Source of the DNA: Syntrophales bacterium | Lineage (GTDB): Bacteria > Desulfobacterota > Syntrophia > Syntrophales > UBA2210 | Assembly (NCBI GenBank): GCA_023230565.1 | Contig: JALNXD010000007.1 | Coordinates: 1-64,000, forward strand | Direction: 5' to 3' | DNA length: 64,000 bases | Shown: positions 35,141 through 43,361 of the stretch, in pieces | Numbering within the stretch: position 1 is the first letter of the stretch | How the letters are laid out: the number at the start of each line of letters is the position of its first letter | The notes under the pieces: generated by a model | The model's input: the letters and a program-made list of their open reading frames with translations, nothing else | Database searches by the model: none | Told to the model about the DNA's origin: nothing | Program-made: the position numbers and the translations under genes

Positions 35141-36691
35141 CTAAGGCATAATCCCGTGGCGCATTGTTGGCCCGGCAGGTACGGTCCGTCTGTTTACCGC
35201 AAGTTCGAGAGCCCTGATAATACGAGGTCTGGTCTCTCTCGGATCAATAACGTCGTCAACATTGAAATCCGCTGCAGCACCATATGGCCCGCCTAATGCA
35301 GCAAATTGTTCCTGCAGTTCTCTTATTTTCGCCTCCGGATCCGGCGCTGCATCAATGACTTTTTTGTAGGCAGCCAGAATGCCTCCTGCGGCCGGAATAG
35401 CTCCAAAATCGGCCGTGGGCCATGCAAAAACTGCTGCCTGACCTGCTTCATATCCGCCCATAGCGGATCCTCCGTACCCGAAAGCCCTTTTGATGACAAC
35501 CGTAATAATGGGAACGTCTGCATATGCGAGAGAATAGGCGCATGCCAAACCCGCTCTCAGAGTGCCGTTCCGCTCCGCCTCGCTACCCGTCATGACTCCG
35601 GGCACGTCGGTGAGAAAAATAATCGGGATGTGATAGGCTCCGCAAAGATCGGCAAAGTGTCTGTATTTTGCGGCCGCTTTATAGTCTATTGCTCCTGATT
35701 TCACCAATGGCTGATTGGCTATTATGCCCACTGTGTGGCCACCCATTCGTGCCAACGTCGTAATGAGGCTTTGCGCAAAAAGAGGTTTTATCTCAAAAAA
35801 TTTGCCGTCATCAACTATGCACCGGATGATGCGCTTCATGTCATAGGGCCTTTTTCTGCCAATGGGTACGATATCGAGCAATTCTTCATCCATACGATCC
35901 ACTGGATCCGACGTTTCCATGTAGGGCGGATATTCGTAAGCGTTAAGCGGCATATACGAAAGATATTCTTTTGCCATGGCAATTGCTTCTTCATCCGATT
36001 GTGCTTCATTATCTCCCAGCCCTGAAATCCGACAGTGAATCTTTGATCCGCCAAGATCTTCCTTCGATACAACTTCTCCTATTGCAGTATAAACCACGGG
36101 AGGGCCGCCGGCAAAAAGCTCTCCATGCCCCTTTACCATGATAATAAATTCTATAAGGCTTACCTGAAGCGAGGAGTCACCGGAACAGGGGCCCATGGCG
36201 ATGGCGACCTGGGGAGCAATGCCCGACAGTTTTGCAATTTCAAGAAAATGACTCACATGAGGAAGGCCCATATTGATTGTTTCTTCCGAACGGGCTCCTG
36301 CACCGTCCATCATCCACACGATGGGAATTTTCGTCTTCTGGGCGAGCTGTACCGTTCTCCAGTTTTTAAGCCAGTGAACTTTGCCGACGGAACCGCCCAG
36401 AACGGTAAAATCTTCCGCAATACCGAAAGACATTCGCCCGTTTATTTTCCCGTACCCTACGATTACGGCATCGGCAGGCGTTTTTTTGTTTTCTGCCTTC
36501 AGCCGCTCACTTGCACTCATTGCCAGGAGACCATATTCTGAAAATTCGCCATTATCGAATAAAAGGGAAAGCCTTTCCCGTGCAGTAAGTTTACCTTGAT
36601 CATGCTGTCTTAGCACCTTTTCGGAACCGCCCATTTCCAAAGCTGTATCCCGCCGTTTTTTTAATTCCTCGATTTTCTCCCGCCAATCCAT
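35141..36691 (-). CDS. biotin-type acyl-CoA carboxyltransferase subunit (copy 2)
   Basis: Encodes 516 residues in the same family as copy 1 but clearly diverged from it. Visible motifs are LTARERLSLLFD, VWMMDGAGARSEE, GHGELFAGGPPVV, NQPLVKSGAIDY, FLTDVPGVMTGSEAE and KRAFGYGGSAMGG. The DGAGAR loop replaces the EAGGAR loop of copy 1, suggesting a different acyl-CoA. AGAGGTG lies five bases before the ATG. Flanked on both sides by copies of an inverted intergenic repeat. Confidence 0.92.
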   Translation of the reverse strand: MDWREKIEELKKRRDTALEMGGSEKVLRQHDQGKLTARERLSLLFDNGEFSEYGLLAMSASERLKAENKKTPADAVIVGYGKINGRMSFGIAEDFTVLGGSVGKVHWLKNWRTVQLAQKTKIPIVWMMDGAGARSEETINMGLPHVSHFLEIAKLSGIAPQVAIAMGPCSGDSSLQVSLIEFIIMVKGHGELFAGGPPVVYTAIGEVVSKEDLGGSKIHCRISGLGDNEAQSDEEAIAMAKEYLSYMPLNAYEYPPYMETSDPVDRMDEELLDIVPIGRKRPYDMKRIIRCIVDDGKFFEIKPLFAQSLITTLARMGGHTVGIIANQPLVKSGAIDYKAAAKYRHFADLCGAYHIPIIFLTDVPGVMTGSEAERNGTLRAGLACAYSLAYADVPIITVVIKRAFGYGGSAMGGYEAGQAAVFAWPTADFGAIPAAGGILAAYKKVIDAAPDPEAKIRELQEQFAALGGPYGAAADFNVDDVIDPRETRPRIIRALELAVNRRTVPAGPTMRHGIMP

Positions 36692-36755
36692 TTTTCACCT
36701 CTTATCTTCAATATTATATATCAAATGCAATATATTTCTTGTCCAACCTTAACGG

Positions 36756-36887
36756 CTTTATAAAAAGTCCTTTTGAGCGTTGCACTTCATCCTTATCGCC
36801 GCGACTTAGGCCGGGGTATCCCCCATTCCGCTGGATTCCATCCTGCTTCAGGACCCATTTTGGCATCATCTCATCGTACTTTTCGAA
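36756..36887 (+). repeat. MITE-like intergenic repeat, copy B
   Basis: It opens with CTTTATAAAAAGTCC and continues TTGCACTTCATCCTT, aligning with the minus strand of copy A over about 50 bp; the right end (TACTTTTCGAA) loosely mirrors the left. The second half is more degenerate, so the right limit is approximate. Confidence 0.45.
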
Positions 36888-36942
36888 TTAACCTTCTTTC
36901 CTTGAAAAGCGGCTCCTGAGATTTTGTCATCCTGATATTTTA

Positions 36943-38055
36943 TTACGACAACACTTCAACGGTCTTTGCGCGAATCAGATCAAAATCAATCTGTGCTCCC
37001 AACCCCGGACGGGCAGGTGCCGATAAAAAACCGTCTTTATCAACAGTCAAATCATCGATAACACCGTACTTTTGTGCTTTTTCAGGAAGCAGGACTTCAA
37101 ACATCGATGTATTTCGTATCGCCGATACGATGTGAAGATTCGCGAGATTATTCAATGAGTTTCCTCCGTGGTGAAGCTCGAGATTCATACTGAATGCTTC
37201 TGCCAGATGCGCTGTCTTCACGAGTGTCGTAATTCCGCCCTTGAGGGCTACGTCACCTCGCAGAGCATCGGTCGCTTTTGCAAGCAGCCATTGTGCATAG
37301 GCATCCAGCCCATGCTGCGGGAATTCAGTTGCTACAAGCGGTATATCCAGTTTTTCATGCAACTTCACATAATTATAAATATCCTGGTCCGAAAGCGGAT
37401 CCTCGTACCACTCAAAATCAAGCTCCTCGAGTGCACGCCCCACTTTCAATGCGGATGGATAATCATAGTGCCACGTAGCATCAAGCAAAAGCGTGAAATC
37501 ATCTCCTACCGCTTTCCTTACTGCCTGGCATAGTTCGATGTCTTTCCGGACCGAAAAATGAGGAGGATGAATTTTATATGCCTTCCATCCGGCCTCCTTT
37601 AATTCCAATGCCTGTTCGATATAGGATTCTATTGACGGCAGCTGTTCCGAACTCGCATAGGCAATGATTTTATCACGATATGTTCCCAGCAAATTGTGAA
37701 TCGGCAGACCGGCCACCTGGCCCGCAATATCCCAAAGTGCGCAATCGATTGCTCCGATTGCGGCAAACTGGGCGTGCCTGCTTCTGTCCATAAGCCGCCG
37801 GTATAATAACTCTCGCGCTAAAGGATCCTGCCCCATAACCGCCGGCTTGAGAAAACGGATGAGCTTCGGGGCTTCATTGCTTCCCGCATGCATTGCCCAA
37901 CCGAGAAACGCGTGCCCTGTTATTCCTTCATCTGTCTCAATGGCGACAAGCGCCAGATCGGAGCTCTGAGAAACGGGCGAAACATTGACATTGTAAGTCA
38001 CAGTGGGAAGTTCATCCCATTTAAATATTGTGGCAGTTACATTTGTAATACGCAT
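36943..38055 (-). CDS. mandelate racemase/muconate lactonizing enzyme family protein (copy 1)
   Basis: Encodes 370 residues of the enolase superfamily. The N-terminal capping domain runs to about 125; the barrel shows the base motif KxH in AYKIHPP, metal ligands Asp in LLLDATWHY, Glu in WYEDPL and Glu in VATEFPQ, and a His in ELHHGGNS. Such enzymes abstract a proton alpha to a carboxylate, then racemise, dehydrate or cycloisomerise. The exact reaction cannot be read off. GGGAGG lies eight bases upstream. The ligase gene ends 47 bp upstream, so they are likely cotranscribed. Confidence 0.92.
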   Translation of the reverse strand: MRITNVTATIFKWDELPTVTYNVNVSPVSQSSDLALVAIETDEGITGHAFLGWAMHAGSNEAPKLIRFLKPAVMGQDPLARELLYRRLMDRSRHAQFAAIGAIDCALWDIAGQVAGLPIHNLLGTYRDKIIAYASSEQLPSIESYIEQALELKEAGWKAYKIHPPHFSVRKDIELCQAVRKAVGDDFTLLLDATWHYDYPSALKVGRALEELDFEWYEDPLSDQDIYNYVKLHEKLDIPLVATEFPQHGLDAYAQWLLAKATDALRGDVALKGGITTLVKTAHLAEAFSMNLELHHGGNSLNNLANLHIVSAIRNTSMFEVLLPEKAQKYGVIDDLTVDKDGFLSAPARPGLGAQIDFDLIRAKTVEVLS

Positions 38056-38102
38056 AGCACAAGCCTCCCTTTCTCAAACCGGCCCGGTTGCGGGCTTAAA
38101 AT

Positions 38103-39821
38103 TTATTTTTGCTCAAGTTCACCCAGAATCATCTGTTTCAATTTGTATTTTTCTATCTTGTTTGTTGCTGTTCTCGGCAGGGAATCAAGAAACCGTATAT
38201 GTTTCGGCCACATGAATTTGGGCATTTCCTGTGCGAGCCATTCCCGCAGTTCTTTTTCCGTAAGCGAAGCACCCTCTTCCAGACTTGCGTATACAACGAT
38301 ATCGTCCTCTTCTCCATCGGCTGCCGGGATAGGCAGCGCTGCACATATCTGAATTTTCGGATGGCTGTTGATGATATCTTCAACCTGGTAAGACGATATG
38401 TTTTCTCCCTTGGTCCGGATAAAACCGCCCATTCTGTCGACAAAGTAAAAAATTCCGTTTTCATCTTTATAACACGCATCGCCTGTGTGGAACCAAAGAT
38501 TGCGGAATACCTCAACGGTCGCTTCCGGTTTATTATAGTACCCGTCAAGCATGCAGTAGGGAAGCCTGTTGCGAAAAGCCAGCTGCCCGTATTGTCCGGG
38601 ACCGAGCTCTTCGTCATGTTCATTTAAAACAGTCGCTTCAAGGACGACGGAACGGCCCATAAAACCTTTCTTTATTTCGTCGGTACCTTTGAATACAGGA
38701 TATCCCCAGCTTTTGAACATATCAACGATTTCCTTCCTGCTGTATCCCTTGTACAGCTCGGCAGGCGTTCCTTCTCCCTCGTCCAGCTCATCGAAAAGAC
38801 CCACGAAACCGTTTCCAGCTTCCGTCTGACCGTAACCGCCTGTAATAAAATCGATACCGAAGCGCTTCGCAACTTTGTTATGATATTGGGGAAGAGGCTG
38901 CATGTGAACCATCTTGAGCGGGTTATTGTGGTCTGACGGCCTTTCGGGCGCATTCATCAGCCAGGGCACCATAACGTCCAGCAACGTCGTGTTGTTCGAC
39001 TGTGATTCTTCGATCCTGTTCCAGAAATCCTTGGGGCTGAATTTATCCCACATAGCGATTTTGCTCGCCCTCCACACAACACGGGTGAAATTACTTATTG
39101 CACCGCCGACGTGATACATTGGAAGATCGTTATACATTACATCGTCTTCATGAACGAATCGCCTGGTATTGAATGTGTACTGCGCCATCCAGCGATGCGA
39201 CTGTACAACTCCCTTTGCCGGACCGGTTGTTCCCGACGTGTAAATAATATTCGCCGTATCCCAGTAATTGATTTCCGTATCCAAATCCGATACCTCGCCC
39301 TTGAAAAGCTCTTCAAAGTCATAGCATTCAAATTTGGAATCAAGCGAGATATTTGCTACATCGGAATTATAATCGTGTTCATCCTTCTTAGGCTTTCTCA
39401 GGATAACTTTTACAGGAGAAAGATCGTTCTGCACATCTTTGACCGGAGCAAGCATCCCCTGTTCAGTAACCAAAAATATCGGGGCCGTATCGTTGATCTG
39501 ATATGACAAAAGCCGCCCTTTGTAATTGAAATTGATGGGGCTGAAAATTGCGCCCATCTTCCAACATCCGAACATCATCAAAACGGTTGCCATCGGATTA
39601 AAAAGATATAACGAAATCCTGTCACCTTTTTTGACGCCCATGGAAATCAGGGAATGCGCGATTTTGTTCGTCTGTCGGTTGAATTCCGCAAATGTGAGGT
39701 GCTGCCTCTCTTCACCGTAATAGAGAAACTTCTTGTCCGCCAATGAGTTCGCGTATTCATAGAGTTTATACACTACATTTGAGTCTTCTTCGAATGCCTT
39801 TTTTAAAATTTCCAAATCCAT
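38103..39821 (-). CDS. AMP-forming acyl-CoA synthetase (CaiC-like)
   Basis: Encodes 572 residues of the ANL superfamily: P-loop YTSGTTGPAKG, GGYGQTEAG, adenylate motif WFHTGDACYK, hinge DRMGGFIRTKGENIS and C-terminal catalytic Lys in PRTATNKIEKYKLK. General build resembles carnitine/crotonobetaine-CoA ligases. It activates a carboxylic acid to its CoA ester with ATP. Start ATG 39821 follows AAGGAGAG. The second ligase lies 192 bp upstream on the same strand. Confidence 0.93.
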   Translation of the reverse strand: MDLEILKKAFEEDSNVVYKLYEYANSLADKKFLYYGEERQHLTFAEFNRQTNKIAHSLISMGVKKGDRISLYLFNPMATVLMMFGCWKMGAIFSPINFNYKGRLLSYQINDTAPIFLVTEQGMLAPVKDVQNDLSPVKVILRKPKKDEHDYNSDVANISLDSKFECYDFEELFKGEVSDLDTEINYWDTANIIYTSGTTGPAKGVVQSHRWMAQYTFNTRRFVHEDDVMYNDLPMYHVGGAISNFTRVVWRASKIAMWDKFSPKDFWNRIEESQSNNTTLLDVMVPWLMNAPERPSDHNNPLKMVHMQPLPQYHNKVAKRFGIDFITGGYGQTEAGNGFVGLFDELDEGEGTPAELYKGYSRKEIVDMFKSWGYPVFKGTDEIKKGFMGRSVVLEATVLNEHDEELGPGQYGQLAFRNRLPYCMLDGYYNKPEATVEVFRNLWFHTGDACYKDENGIFYFVDRMGGFIRTKGENISSYQVEDIINSHPKIQICAALPIPAADGEEDDIVVYASLEEGASLTEKELREWLAQEMPKFMWPKHIRFLDSLPRTATNKIEKYKLKQMILGELEQK

Positions 39822-40013
39822 AAAAAGTTGCTCTCCTTTATCTTTGAGTTCTTCAGTCTATTATTCCCGGAATTAGATTCGATGCATCAATCCCGGTCAG
39901 GTTCTTCCTTGCAGCGGAGGGCGTTATAACCGCAGTACACGCCTATGTATACTATTTAGCTGCCGCAGGCCTTCCAGACAGGAAGACCCCGCGTGTATTT
40001 CATTTCGCACCTT

Positions 40014-41669
40014 TTATTTATGTCCATCCTTCAGTAATCGGCGAAGGACTTTGCCGGCGCCGGTCGCGGGCAGGCTGTCTCTGAACTCAACTTCCCTCGG
40101 ATATTTATAAGAGGCCATTTTCTCCTTTGACCAGGCAATGATATCGGCTTCCGTTATTTTTCCCTTATATTCCGGTTTGAGAACAATAAAGGCTTTGACA
40201 TTCTCTCCTCTCTTTGTATCAGGAACTCCCACGACAGCAACCTGAGCAACTGCAGGATGTTTTACTACCATCATTTCAACGTCTTCGGGGAATACACTGT
40301 AGCCGGAGCATTTGATCATCTCTTTAACGCGGCCCTGGAACCACAGCAAGCCTTCTTCATCAACATAGCCTATATCGCCGGTGTACACCCAGCCGTCTCT
40401 GAGTGTTTCAGCAGTCCTTTCCGGATTCTTCCAGTATCCCTTGAAAACGCCGGGATTTCTCAAGGCAATTTCGCCTTTCTCGTTTACTCCCAGTTCCTTT
40501 CCTGTTTCGAAATCCACAATCTTGAGGTCCGTTTCCAGAGTGGGTATCCCGTTTGAACCCCACTTTACATTTTCCGGGACCATAGTATCTCCGGTATGCG
40601 TTTCCGTGAGACCGTAGCCGCCTTCTACAACCGGAGTGCCGCCTGTAAATTCAGTCCATCGCTTCGCAATTTCTTCTGTCAGGGGAATACCGAAGCTCGT
40701 GCACGTCGTAAAGCGCAGACAGCTCCAGTCGATTTTCTTTGCCTCGGGAAGATCCATAACAGCGAGAAGCATCGGGGTTACGGAATACCAGGTTGTACAT
40801 CTATATTTTGCAAAGGCCTCGACAATCGTTTTCGGATCGAACCGCGTCAGAAGAACGGAAGTGGAACCGGAATAGACAGGAGTGCACAACCCCATAAGAT
40901 TTCCGGCTATGTGGAATATCGGCATCACCGCTATCTGAATATTATCGGCTTCATACTGTTTAAACTGTACAAGTGAGGCAACTGTTGCCAGGGCATTCCC
41001 GTAGGTCAGCATCGCACCCTTCGGCTGGCCTGTTGTTCCCGATGTATAGATCATCATAGCGACATCGTTCCAGACATCAACTTCGACATACGGCACTTCC
41101 GGCGGATATTCGTTCAAAATAGTCATGAACTGAACCGTATCGGAAAAGTTCTTCTTCTCCTGCTCAAGTTCGTCCGGCAAGGGGAGTGCCGGCTCTTCGG
41201 GAATCATATCCTTGTAATTCGTCACGACAACATTCTCAAGGCCGGTCTTATTTCTGATCTTTTCAGCAATTGGATACAGATCATCGGTAGTAATCAATAT
41301 TTTGGCGCCTGCATCGTTCAGTTCATATTCCAGTTCCCATTCTTTAAACATTGCGCTGCAGGGGGTCACAATGCCGCCAAGCGTCTGTATCGCAAAGTGA
41401 GCAATTACATATTGAGGACAATTCTGCATGAAAAGAGCTACCCGGTCACCTTTTGCCACACCTGCGTTTTTCAAATAATTGGCAAGGCGTTTCACGGAAT
41501 CATCAAGCTCTTTCCATGAAAGCTCTTTTCCATAAAAAATAAATGCAATTTTATCGGGAAAATCTTTTGCATTTTGCTGAAGATATTCATGCAAAGGTTT
41601 TTCGCCAAGACGATATTCAATCGTATCAGATACACCGGTCGGCCAGTGTTTCATCCAAATGCGTTCCAT
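40014..41669 (-). CDS. AMP-forming fatty/aromatic acid-CoA ligase
   Basis: Encodes 551 residues from ATG 41669, nine bases after GGAG; a GTG two codons earlier is less likely. ANL motifs are YTSGTTGQPKG, GGYGLTETHTGD, WVYTGDIGYVDEEG, QGRVKEMIKCSGYSVFPEDVE and the C-terminal Lys in PATGAGKVLRRLL. It differs strongly from the adjacent ligase, so the two probably act on different acids or at different pathway steps. Substrate unknown. Confidence 0.93.
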   Translation of the reverse strand: MERIWMKHWPTGVSDTIEYRLGEKPLHEYLQQNAKDFPDKIAFIFYGKELSWKELDDSVKRLANYLKNAGVAKGDRVALFMQNCPQYVIAHFAIQTLGGIVTPCSAMFKEWELEYELNDAGAKILITTDDLYPIAEKIRNKTGLENVVVTNYKDMIPEEPALPLPDELEQEKKNFSDTVQFMTILNEYPPEVPYVEVDVWNDVAMMIYTSGTTGQPKGAMLTYGNALATVASLVQFKQYEADNIQIAVMPIFHIAGNLMGLCTPVYSGSTSVLLTRFDPKTIVEAFAKYRCTTWYSVTPMLLAVMDLPEAKKIDWSCLRFTTCTSFGIPLTEEIAKRWTEFTGGTPVVEGGYGLTETHTGDTMVPENVKWGSNGIPTLETDLKIVDFETGKELGVNEKGEIALRNPGVFKGYWKNPERTAETLRDGWVYTGDIGYVDEEGLLWFQGRVKEMIKCSGYSVFPEDVEMMVVKHPAVAQVAVVGVPDTKRGENVKAFIVLKPEYKGKITEADIIAWSKEKMASYKYPREVEFRDSLPATGAGKVLRRLLKDGHK

Positions 41670-41798
41670 ACTCACTCACTCCAATCTATATTTATACTCA
41701 CTAATTTCTTGTGTATCCCCCATCTTGATAATAAAATTCAAGTATTCGGCACATTCTATACATTGATAAACATACCTTTACGATATTGAACCAAATTG

Positions 41799-41843
41799 AA
41801 TTGCCGCTCTCCCCGTTCGAAAACAGGGAGCTGTGCGGCAATT
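41799..41843 (-). promoter_or_regulatory. long hairpin between binding-protein and ligase genes
   Basis: AATTGCCGC (41799-41807) pairs perfectly with GCGGCAATT (41835-41843), with an inner CTCCC/GGGAG stem. It lies 88 bp past the binding-protein stop. No T run follows on the minus strand, so it may stabilise the upstream mRNA or attenuate readthrough, a common arrangement after highly expressed binding proteins. Confidence 0.5.
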
Positions 41844-41930
41844 ATTTGGGTAATTAATTTTTCTTCTTTTAAGTTTTGGGTCACGATTCTACTTATATGT
41901 TGGATACAAGAAAGAAAAATTTCCGCTTCA

Positions 41931-43127
41931 TCAGTCGTCGAGAATTCCGGGAATCGGACCCGAAATGACCTTTACAACAGATTTTCCGTTTTCAACTTTC
42001 TGCAATGTCATATACTGCAGCATCTGACGTTTGATACCGAAGATTTTCTCTCCTCCGAAACTGCACGGTCCAAATGCATCTTCCCATTTGATCGTCTCGA
42101 GCGTATCCGCCAGCACAAAAGGATCAAAGCTCTGACTTTCGACAATCGCCTTGGTGAGACAGCCGAAAAGCGCGTAATGAGTGTAATAGTTTGCATCCCA
42201 GTCCCGTTCGGGATACTTTTTCAGAAACCGCTCATAAATCTCCCGCTGCTTGTCATTCTGGGGTTCCGCCGGTGATGCACCGAGATAAGCGCCCTCTGCG
42301 AGTTCCGGACCGCATATCTTGAGAACCTGCTCCGGATTGGGACCCCATATCAGATACATCGCCCCTTTATATCCCAGTTCTCTTGCTTGTTTAAGCATGA
42401 GGGCCTGGCTTGTCGGGTCCGTCATTCCGGTTTCGATTAAATCGGGGTTTTTCGAAATGACCCTGGTCAGCACGGATGTAAAATCCTTAATGCCTCTTTC
42501 GTAGAATTCGGAAGTGATGGTCTCGAGACCGAGCTTCCCCAGCACATACTTTGATGCAACGAGATTACCCTTTCCCGTTTCATCATCAGGATTAATAGAG
42601 GCGACTGTTTTGCATCCGGTTTCCTTTATAATATACGGAATAGCGGATGCATAGGCGCCTTCTATAGCCGGATTAAACCTGAAGAAAAGGGGATTATCAG
42701 GGTTTGTCACCGACTTGCCTCCTGCCGCATTACACAGCGCGAGTATTTTGTTCTGTTTCAGAAGCGGCATACATGCCAGGGAAGGAGAGCCTCCCTGTAT
42801 GGCGACATAAGAAACCTTATCGGAAAAGATTGCCTTATTCAATGCTTTTACGGCTTCGGCAGGAATGTACTTATGGTCGTACACGAAAACCTTCCACTTA
42901 TAAGTATCTCCCTTTACTTTGAATCCGCCTTTCTCATTGATCTCATCGGCGCCCAGTTCCATACCTCGGCTGTTACCAATTCCCCATACTGCAGCAGGTC
43001 CGCTTAATGCGGTCAAAATTCCGAACCGTGCTTCCTTTTCAGCTGCATAAACCGCGCTTCCGCCTGCAGACAGGCCAAAAGCACATATAAATGCAAATAT
43101 ACTAATCAGCGATATTACCCTTTTCAT
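41931..43127 (-). CDS. LivK-type periplasmic substrate-binding protein of ABC importer
   Basis: Encodes 398 residues from ATG 43127, five bases after AGGAG; a GTG two codons earlier is unlikely. A signal peptide (about 1-28, ending in AVYAAEK) exports it. The type I periplasmic binding fold is shown by ARFGILTALSGPAAVWG, RGMELGADEINEKGG and YVAIQGGSPSLACMP. Members bind branched-chain amino acids, urea, amides or aromatic acids. It serves the LivHMGF system encoded upstream. A 29-bp palindrome lies 41 bp before the start. Confidence 0.92.
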   Translation of the reverse strand: MKRVISLISIFAFICAFGLSAGGSAVYAAEKEARFGILTALSGPAAVWGIGNSRGMELGADEINEKGGFKVKGDTYKWKVFVYDHKYIPAEAVKALNKAIFSDKVSYVAIQGGSPSLACMPLLKQNKILALCNAAGGKSVTNPDNPLFFRFNPAIEGAYASAIPYIIKETGCKTVASINPDDETGKGNLVASKYVLGKLGLETITSEFYERGIKDFTSVLTRVISKNPDLIETGMTDPTSQALMLKQARELGYKGAMYLIWGPNPEQVLKICGPELAEGAYLGASPAEPQNDKQREIYERFLKKYPERDWDANYYTHYALFGCLTKAIVESQSFDPFVLADTLETIKWEDAFGPCSFGGEKIFGIKRQMLQYMTLQKVENGKSVVKVISGPIPGILDD

Positions 43128-43167
43128 ACACACTCCTTTCTTCGATGAATTCCGGTTTTATTCGCTT

Positions 43168-43196
43168 TTTTCCATGAGAACCGTTCTCATGGAAAA
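43168..43196. promoter_or_regulatory. perfect 29-bp palindrome
   Basis: TTTTCCATGAGAAC (43168-43181), one central C, and GTTCTCATGGAAAA (43183-43196) are exact complements. It sits between the enolase-family gene and the binding-protein gene. Its symmetry and length suit a dimeric regulator; a hairpin protecting mRNA is the alternative. Confidence 0.65.
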
Positions 43197-43361
43197 TCAA
43201 ATGTTATTCACTTTTTTTCAGCGTTATGTCTGGACTCCCTTTTTGTGATTTATACCGGGCAGTGATGGGGATTTCCACCATTATGCATTCCCGCTTTTGC
43301 AAGAGCCTCACTATTCAATTATATTGCCGGTCAATTGCTCAAGAACCTTTTTACTGATCCA

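Noticed and set aside
39895..39965. Dyad-like stretch between the two ligase genes that resembles the dispersed repeat
   Set aside because: Only short words match the elements at 34791 and 36756, too little to call a copy.
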